DNA of 64,000 nucleotides, taken from contig CM074133.1 of the NCBI GenBank assembly GCA_037178625.1, positions 434,001-498,000 on the forward strand, in the 5' to 3' direction. This document shows positions 57,443 to 64,000 of the stretch, one piece after another (the first letter of the stretch is position 1; every line of letters begins with the position of its first letter). The DNA comes from Skeletonema tropicum. Taxonomy: Eukaryota; Bacillariophyta; Thalassiosirophyceae; Thalassiosirales; Thalassiosiraceae. The notes under the pieces are model-generated. The model did not search any database. It saw only the letters and a list, made by a program, of their open reading frames with translations, and had not been told where the DNA came from. A program made the translations under genes and the position numbers.

Positions 57443-58411
57443 AAAGCACGGACGGGACTGTACTGATAGGGACGTTAAAGAAGAGGATGAGGCAAAAGCA
57501 ACGCGAAAGAGAGCAAAAGAAATCATAAGGGTAAGGATAAGGGATGGGTTGGAAGTCTTGGAGGGTAATGTCTTTAGAATTTAAAGAGAATCTTTGTTCC
57601 ATGCTTTGTTCGAAATAACATGTTTAGCGCCTTCATTCATCTGAACTTTGAAGTCTTTGTTGTATGAAATAAATGAGAGAAACGAGCGTTTCTCAACACG
57701 ACGGAAAATGGGCATCTGCACTTCGGACTCGAGGGGGCTTACCCCTCCCCTACACCTGTCGCCATCAAACCAAGTAACTTCTACTATCCGTTTTACATTT
57801 TACGACCCCTCCCTTTCCAATTTTTGCCTCTTGGGTTTTCTTCTTCTCTTGGATGTTTTTCAGCAGTAGCACAACATCAACATCCTTCATGGAGGATGAG
57901 GATGATGCATCGCAGCTCCTATTTGAGAATCGGCAGCAGTCTTGACAGCAGTAAAGAGCCGCTCCTCACTCTCAGGCATTCACAAATGTCCAAATTGAAT
58001 AGACATTATCAAAATATGAACACCAGAGCTGTCTCTGGTATCCACTTGTCTTGGGGCAAGGGGGACTGTCGCCCCCTTTTTTGGTCGAATCTAGAGAGAA
58101 GATGAAGTGTATCCTGTACCCTCTCTACTTCTTACTCTTTCCCTGTTGGCATGCGTGTAATTTGGTGGACCCGATACAGAGTGATGAAGGCTTACAAAGT
58201 AAGCCGGCGTCTGCGCATAACAACAACAACGATCCACTAGTAGACTACATCTGGTGGGCCGGCAATCTGTGATGCAAGCAAAGAAAAGAATTGAAGTATT
58301 TGGTATTTGACCAAAAACCTAGGGGCCCGCTCTGTTGCGTTGGAAATAATCTCTCTAGCATTCATAATCTACGACTTGGTATGGTACTACTGCTACCAAA
58401 AGCTGTGGGAT
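57443..58411. other. Intergenic, no recognised gene
   Basis: Short ORFs only. The first 160 bases (to about 57600) match the sequence after ankyrin copy 3 (62410-62550), so the duplication included the 3' flank. Confidence 0.5.
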
Positions 58412-58418
58412 GAGGTAC

Positions 58419-58749
58419 CGTCTTTACCTAAAAAGTGTCCGTATCAACGACCACAGTATTGTACCCCGGACACTTTTACCCCTCCTTGAAAAAGGCACGG
58501 ACACTTACTAAATCCGGACACTTTCAATGGTTTTGCTAGTGAGATGTATGCAAACATTTAAGACACCTGTCTTAATGTCCGAGGACAGTCTACTCATCCC
58601 GCTCCCAGGGCGAAAAAATACTAGAAAGTGTCCGAATCTGGTCGGAATCTGGACGGACACTTCCTAATAAAAGGCTGCGGACACCTTCAAGGCACCAGAA
58701 AAACAGTCCGGACAATAGAAAAATCCGGACACTTTCTAAGGTAAAGACG
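58419..58749. mobile_element. Inner MITE with GTGTCCGGA subrepeats
   Basis: Ends CGTCTTTACCTAAAAAGTG (58419) and its near-complement at 58726-58749 (CTTTCTAAGGTAAAGACG) form a roughly 23-bp terminal inverted repeat with a one-base offset. The interior carries many copies of CCGGACACTTT/AAAGTGTCCGG in both orientations. No coding sequence. Confidence 0.6.
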
Positions 58750-58960
58750 AGGAGGGGTGGCCTCGTACGTAGAACCATACTAATTCCGCTAAGTAACCAA
58801 GTTGTCAGCCACGAGACATCGGACAGTTACTCCTGTAACCATTTTTGCTAATAGTGTGGCAGCCACGAGACATCTGAGAGTTACACATGTAACGATTTGG
58901 CTGACAAGTTTCCCGAGCCACCACCACCGACCATCAAATAAAAATAAGGTTATCTCATTA

Positions 58961-60244
58961 ATGTTTCTTGTGTTGAGAGATGATGTCCCCAAGCCGAGGT
59001 TCACCACAAGTGAAGCCGCTGAGCATATGTTCGGGCAACTTCGTCAAATGATTCGAGAGTTCACTGTGTTGGAATTTGCGCAGCTTGCTGAAAAATTAAA
59101 CCGCCGCATGAAGCAAATGTACAAGCACCTCTTCCGACCATCCCGAGACCCACAGAAGGGATACCAAGCCACGTGGAAAAACTTCTTTGAGGCAACTCTA
59201 GCGCCCAGTGATGATACGATGATGAGGGGGACTGTTATTATTTCGGATGATGGTGATTATGTTGCGCAGCAGATGTGGGAAACTGTGTCGAAAATTATTA
59301 CATTCTCATCCAAATACATGAGGAAGTTGTTTGATGTACTTGGTGTATTAAACAATGAAATATCACCCTTCTGTAGATCATTCTCTTCCCGTATTGATCT
59401 GAGAGATGAACTAATCCGCTACCTTCCCCGCACATTTACTTACGAAGATGTTCAGGGGAATGCTGACAATTCGGCTGGAGCGATGCAAGATGACGACAAT
59501 GATGAAGGTAAGGATGATTTTGCTGAGCTGATAGAAGATCGCATTAAGCGCTTCGGTGAAGAAATGACGAAGGCTAATGACAGTGGGAAGAAGGGAAAGG
59601 ATGATAATGATATTATTGTACTGGGGGGTGATGATGAATTGACAGCTGAGGATCAAACGCCCTTCACTTCTACAATCGCAGGTTCAAAGAGCCACGCAGA
59701 AAAGTTGATGTCGAGCTTCCGCAGTATGATTGTTTCCACTTCAATAGAAGAGTTGCAGGATTGTGTACTGACTGCAAGTGCAAGCCTTGCTTGCACAGAA
59801 CATGTTATGGGTTCTACAAGCAAAGAAAGGAAAGTGAAATCATTGGTGCAGCGTTGGATAGCTTCTCCGCCCGAACGTATTAAATCAAATGAAGATGGTG
59901 AAGTAGTTGCTGAGGATATTCTCATCGAGAGGGATGTTGTTATTATTGCAAACGTGAAGATTGGAAATGGAGCAAACGCTACTACGGTGCAACGACCATT
60001 TCGTGTCATGGTGATTCATGATAAACATTACAACAAGTGGATGATAAGTCAATCGTCTAGTAAGAAGTGGGGGAAAGAAGCAAAGCCATACAAGGTAGAC
60101 ATTCGAATGCTCCGGAAGAATGAAGTTGGTGAGTATGAAGATGTCGAATTATATGATGCAGATTACAACAAGGAAGAGGTTGCAAAGCGTATTGGAGAGA
60201 ATTTGATTCTCGATGTAGTTGGAAAGTTGCATGTAATTGGTTGA
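58961..60244 (+). CDS. Unknown 427-residue protein of the inverted-repeat element
   Basis: The frame is open from 58802, but the first part is translation of two 54-bp repeats, so I place the start at ATG 58961 (MFLVLRDDVPKPRF). Parts: a basic helical N-terminus (AAEHMFGQLRQMIREF), an acidic central linker rich in Asp (about residues 180-240) and a C-terminal domain with VIIANVKIGNGANATT and PYKVDIRMLRKNEVGE. No DDE, HUH or tyrosine recombinase motif is apparent. Its place between inverted repeats and palindromic sites suggests a mobile-element protein, perhaps the C-terminal part of a spliced gene. Confidence 0.5.
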   Translation: MFLVLRDDVPKPRFTTSEAAEHMFGQLRQMIREFTVLEFAQLAEKLNRRMKQMYKHLFRPSRDPQKGYQATWKNFFEATLAPSDDTMMRGTVIISDDGDYVAQQMWETVSKIITFSSKYMRKLFDVLGVLNNEISPFCRSFSSRIDLRDELIRYLPRTFTYEDVQGNADNSAGAMQDDDNDEGKDDFAELIEDRIKRFGEEMTKANDSGKKGKDDNDIIVLGGDDELTAEDQTPFTSTIAGSKSHAEKLMSSFRSMIVSTSIEELQDCVLTASASLACTEHVMGSTSKERKVKSLVQRWIASPPERIKSNEDGEVVAEDILIERDVVIIANVKIGNGANATTVQRPFRVMVIHDKHYNKWMISQSSSKKWGKEAKPYKVDIRMLRKNEVGEYEDVELYDADYNKEEVAKRIGENLILDVVGKLHVIG

Positions 60245-60444
60245 GTTCATTAATAATGGGGTTATTTCATGTTAGACTTTTCGTAGAGGTTCAGCCTCCC
60301 TACCCATGTAACCCGATGTTACAGATCCTAGTACAAGTTTACGTAGGAATTAAATTCCTACGTCATCAGCGAGGAAGCCAGCAGTTACACATGTAACGAT
60401 TTCGCGGACAGGTTGAGGCCACCCCTCCTTAAAGACGGTACCTC

Positions 60445-60816
60445 TCATGATTGAATTTTTTGTCATTCAGCTATTCTGACGAATGCTATAGTACTGGTAG
60501 GATATGCAGAGAATGATCATACTTTACGATATTCAATATTCAGATGTTCTCATGATTCACAAGAAACGAGAAGTATCTATCAGTCATGCTCAATCCCATC
60601 CTTGTTCAGCGTCAGTCTTCGGGTTCTTGATTGCACTTGTGGTAGCTCTTTATCCACTCGCTCAAGGTGAAGGTAAACTCATTAAATAGTTCACTCAAAA
60701 CAGATAGCATTCAATTACATCGATGAAGCTAACTGAACTTACCGTTGGCACTGTTTAAACAAGCAATATAATACGGAATACCTAGCTCTCTAGACTAGAG
60801 ACGTTATTACATTCAC
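60445..60816. other. Upstream region of ankyrin gene 3
   Basis: No gene supported. A CTCTCTAGACTAGAGA palindrome is at about 60785-60800, just before the start codon. Confidence 0.45.
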
Positions 60817-62409
60817 ATGGGAGCAACTTCATCGGTCTACTCTTACAAAGGCCAACAGCTCCGGAACAGTCCGAAATCATGGCAAGAAAATGGGGAGGAA
60901 AGGATCCTCTTCGGGCATTGGGTGTTGAGTGGAGATCAAACAGGAAGTGTGAGAGAAAGTGGAGATCCAGGAGGAAGTATCGCTGTTCGATATGTTATTC
61001 AAAATAATAAGGAAAAGACTCAAGTCTGGGCTAGTCCAAATTCAGATATTGATTTGAACTCCTCCAAACTACTCGGCGAGTGGTATGGGAATCCTACCTC
61101 CGATAAGGCAGATATCCTATTAGTAAATGGCCATACAATTCAAGTAAGATTTGGCAATCCAGACAATCCTGGATCTGAAGACCAGTCTTTGCGTGTTTTT
61201 TTGAACGGGAGGGATCTCGATAGTGAACCGGATGATCATAAAACTATCACGCCGCTTCGTTGGGCTTGCGGTAATGGCTGGGCCGATCAGGCCAAGCGTT
61301 TAATTGATCACGGGGCAGATGTCAGCGCCAAGGATGATGATGGAGATACGCCGCTCCATTATGCTTGCGGGTTGGGACATGTTGATGTGGCCAAGCTTCT
61401 CATTGAAAAGGGGGCAGATATCAATGCCATGAATAGTTGTGGGACTACGCCGCTCCTTGAAGCTTGCGGTCGTGGACATGTTGATGAGGCCAAGCTTCTC
61501 ATTGAAAAGGGAGCAGACGTTACTGCCAAGAATAATGACGGGTCTACGCCGCTCCATTTTGCTTGCAATAAGGGAGATGTTGATGTGGCCAAGCTTCTCA
61601 TTGAAAAGGGAGCAGACGTCAATGCCAAGAACAAGAATAATTACGGAGGCACGCCGCTCCATTATGCTTGCGGTCGTGGACATGTTGATGTGGCCAAGCT
61701 TCTCATTGAAAAGGGAGCAGAGGTGGTGTGGTGTAGTGGTATCACCGCCTCTCTTCTGGTTCGGGGTCTTGGGTTCGAGTCTCCCCCGTGCCAAATCCTG
61801 GCTGTTTGAGGTGTCGCAGCTCGGAGTGCGATCTGGGAAAAAAGACCATTACTTAGTTTGGAATTTCATATCACTGCCTCTTTGCTAATTCCGGGGTGAT
61901 GGAAAAACTGTTGGTTATTTGCTTAATTACACTCGAAGGGTAGTAACTTGTGACATTGCTCTAGATAATTATAGATAATTTCGCCCCTGGAGGGCCAACC
62001 ATGACGTACTTTAAGATTTCCGTTAATTTTTTTTTTTTTCATTGAAAAGGGAGCAGAAGTCAATGCCAAGGATAATGATGAAGATACGCCGCTCCGTTAT
62101 GCTTGCGATTATGGACAAGTTGTTGCGGCCAAGCTTCTCATTGAAAAGGGAGCAGATATCAATGCCAAGAATAATGACGGGGCTACGCCGCTCCATTATG
62201 CTTGCAATAGGGGAGATGTTGATGTGGCCAAGCTTCTCATTGAAAAGGGAGCAGATGTCAATGCCAAGGATAATGATGGAGATACGCTGCTCCGTTGGGC
62301 CATGAAGGGAGGCAAAGAAGAAATGGTCATTTTGATGGTTAAAGAGGAGATGAAAGTGGAGGAGATGAAAGTGTTAGAGACCACCTTCACCTTGGAAGAG
62401 CTTGATTGA
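60817..62409 (+). CDS. Ankyrin-repeat protein, copy 3, interrupted only by a SINE
   Basis: From ATG 60817 the frame runs through a unique N-terminal domain of about 140 residues (ERILFGHWVLSGDQTGS, DILLVNGHTIQVRF, SLRVFLNGRDLDSE). Then come seven ankyrin repeats of 33-35 residues of the type TPLHYACGRGHVDVAKLLIE, plus a divergent eighth (RWAMKGGKEEMVILMV), ending ETTFTLEELD at 62409. A SINE at 61722-62039 interrupts repeat five and introduces a stop at 61807-61809. Without the SINE and one 18-bp duplication the gene is fully open at 418 residues. The repeats are almost identical at DNA level, suggesting recent expansion. Confidence 0.8.
61722..62039 (+). mobile_element. tRNA-derived SINE
   Basis: The 318-bp insert begins GGTGGTGTGGTGTAGTGGTA, with an A-box-like TGGTGTAGTGG at 61729-61739 and a B-box-like GGTTCGAGTC at 61772-61781. 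The first 75 bases resemble a tRNA ending near CCGTGCCA. It ends in 13 T residues. The 18-bp target CATTGAAAAGGGAGCAGA is present at 61704-61721 and 62040-62057. The body after the tRNA-like head is not recognised. Confidence 0.85.
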
Positions 62410-63745
62410 AAGCACGGAGGGGACTGTACTGATAGGGACGTGAAAGAAGGGGCAAAAGCAACGCGAAAGAAGAGCAAAAGAAATCATAGGGGTAAGGGTA
62501 AGGGATGGGTTGGAAGTCTTGGAGGGTAATATCTTTAGAATTTTAAGAGTACTAGACCGGACCAGCTCGGCTTGCTAGAGTCCGCTAGCCCACCCGGTGA
62601 TGAAAAGGAATGTGAAATAATTAGAACTCTTGAAGCAGCTACTTACAATATCTCCCAGTATCATTGCTTGCTTGTTTGAATGAGAAATGAGAACGCGCCG
62701 AAGCGGCTCTAACTTGTTGTTGGAAGCCAATGCAAACCTGAAAATCTGAAAGGGTATGGTTTCATCCCTTTCCGCTCTGGACTATTTTGGCCTTACTTTG
62801 CTTGCTTTTTGGAATGAGAGAACGGGCTCGTACGAAGCGGCTCTAACTTGTTTTCTAAAAAACGTGTAGCGAATGCAAACTAACCTGAAGGGCAAAAAAT
62901 CTGAAAGGAAATGGTTTTACGTATGTTTTATCCCTTTCAGATTTTCACTACTTCAGTATTGTGGCATAAATTTGCACTTCTCAGATCCTGGGAATTCATC
63001 AATTTTCAACGCGGGGCCTCGAACGACTCACTCTTGGCCTCGTTCGATTCGATTTTTAAATCGAGGGAATTTACTCCATTTACGTGGCCAACAGTGTACA
63101 CGCACATACGCCAATCTAATGTCCACCATTCAGACAACCATATCTCCAAAAGTACGATAGCCACAACAGCGGACGAATATGTGGCTTAATCGAAAGAGGA
63201 TGTAGAATATGATTCCGGTGCTATTTATATATAGTTCATTCGAGTGAGAGAAGATGAATTCCCGCCCGGGATCTGAGAAGTGTAAATTCAAAAAAACTTT
63301 TAGTTGACACTTTTGTCAAAATGTGACACAGACCGACCAATCACGCCACTTTTAGTATTTTGTATTTTGTGAGGGTTTGTCTGTTGTGACATCAAAAAAG
63401 CTGTTTCCGCCCGAATAAAGTAGGAGTAGCTACAGTAGGAACAGTAGTAAGTGTGTTCTCAATTTTTTCTTGGACAAAAAAAGGGACTCGCTCAGTCTTA
63501 TTTGGCTTCTTAGAATATTTCTATCTTGTATTGCAGAAAGTTAGCTGCAATTTGGTTGTGTCGTGCACCCATCTCAAGGCCACGTCTGGACAAAGAGCAA
63601 GACCACCACATTCGCCTGCACGCTCCACCAACTGCTTCGTATATACACAATAGCTCATAAAACCAATTTGGCAACAGTCGTCAAAACAACCGTCGATATT
63701 TCACGACACCTACACAACACACTCACTTCCAAGCAATCAAACATT
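62410..63745. other. Intergenic and promoter of chitin synthase-like gene
   Basis: Two diverged direct copies (about 62664-62770 and 62800-62940) share CGGCTCTAACTTGTT, AATGCAAAC and ATCTGAAAGG motifs. Nearer the gene, ATCTTGTATTGCAGAAAGT (about 63522) and AGCTCATAAAACCAATT (about 63652) also occur upstream of ankyrin gene 1. No ORF of interest. Confidence 0.5.
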
Positions 63746-64000
63746 ATGTCTGAGCCGAATCAAAAATGGCGCTCCTTCGCTCGTCTATGCACATTGTTTC
63801 TGCCCGATGAGTGGCTCGCCTTCATCGTCCGCCTTGGCATAAATACAGGCGGAGCCATCGTTGAACCTGAGCCGGTTTGGAGGGAAAGGGTGCAGGCATG
63901 GAGGGAAAAGTTTGCTCTTTTTTTCATCATGATTGCAGCAAACATGGGGTTCTTGGGATTTGGTGGATTGATTGGCCTCCTCAAATGTGCTAAGGATCAA
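63746..64000 (+). CDS. Chitin synthase-like protein, N-terminal end (runs off window)
   Basis: An open frame from ATG 63746 reaches the window end without a stop (85 residues). It begins MSEPNQKWRSFARLCTLFLP, then VWRERVQAWREKFALFFIMI and GFLGFGGLIGLLKC. The AWREK motif immediately before a hydrophobic helix is typical of the membrane start of fungal-type and diatom chitin synthases, which make chitin (beta-chitin fibres in Thalassiosirales) at the plasma membrane. The catalytic domain lies beyond the window, so the call rests on this N-terminal signature and the diatom context. Confidence 0.65.
   Translation, partial: MSEPNQKWRSFARLCTLFLPDEWLAFIVRLGINTGGAIVEPEPVWRERVQAWREKFALFFIMIAANMGFLGFGGLIGLLKCAKDQ

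Larger units (their letters stand above)
58412..60444. mobile_element. Candidate inverted-repeat element with 427-residue ORF
   Basis: GAGGTACCGTCTTTA at 58412-58426 is complemented exactly at 60430-60444. GGAGGGGTGGCCTC at 58751-58764 is complemented at 60415-60428. In the right end these two blocks are adjacent, but in the left end they are separated by a 331-bp inner MITE. This suggests one terminal repeat split by a later insertion. The palindromic site GTTAC-N4-GTAAC occurs at 58826, 58880 and 60384, with an inverted form at 60308. The target duplication is unclear (possibly TA). It lies between ankyrin copies 2 and 3. Confidence 0.6.

Noticed and set aside
58802..58960. N-terminal extension of the 427-residue ORF
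   Set aside because: It translates two non-coding 54-bp repeats with GTTAC palindromes; ATG 58961 is more plausible.
61722..61800. A functional tRNA gene
   Set aside because: The promoter boxes fit, but arms pair poorly and the unit continues into a 318-bp insert with poly-T end and target duplication, so it is a SINE head.
63760..64000. Minus-strand frames at the window end
   Set aside because: They are antisense to the chitin synthase-like start, which has a recognisable AWREK-plus-helix signature.

Overview
The window is eukaryotic nuclear DNA, most likely from a centric diatom of the Thalassiosirales type. The evidence is short GT-AG introns, a DNMT5-type DNA methyltransferase/SNF2 fusion, a RING-finger plus Sel1-repeat gene of a kind common in diatoms, an ASAFAP-like plastid-targeting signature (AHAF), Ser/Lys-rich secreted-protein remnants and the start of a chitin synthase-like gene. 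Species assignment is inference.

Bases 1 to about 36,300 are gene-poor and filled with mobile DNA. There are two TA-flanked inverted-repeat elements (1,279-1,831 and 3,995-4,445). There are two members of an inverted-repeat family with 4-bp target duplications (6,630-7,934 and 29,001-29,416). A nested complex lies at 9,324-20,183: a LINE-like element with a 22-bp target duplication carries a solo LTR in ORF1 and, in ORF2, a partial LTR-ended element with a 1,004-residue ORF of unknown function. A decayed Helitron-like gene (about 22,400-27,028) abuts a RING-Sel1 fragment and holds a TTAA-flanked MITE. A hAT-like element with an 8-bp target duplication lies at 34,443-36,316. Host genes here are few: a bL28m ribosomal protein gene on the minus strand, a glycosyltransferase pseudogene and a decayed Ser/Lys-rich protein gene.

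Bases 36,500 to 54,600 hold host genes: an unknown membrane protein with a Ser/Tyr-rich tail, a protein of seven Cys/His repeats, the six-exon DNMT5 gene (39,964-47,626, about 2,392 residues), a small basic protein, a two-exon selenoprotein-S-like protein and a two-exon predicted plastid protein.

Bases 55,500 to 64,000 contain three related ankyrin-repeat genes. The first two are broken. The third is intact except for a tRNA-derived SINE with an 18-bp target duplication. Between copies two and three lies a candidate inverted-repeat element with a 427-residue ORF of unknown function. The window ends inside the first exon of a chitin synthase-like gene.

In several nested insertions, removing the insert plus one target duplication restores an open frame. 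This supports the boundaries and gives relative ages. A CG-maintenance-type methyltransferase gene sits close to this transposon-rich DNA; methylation of these particular elements is not shown by the sequence.
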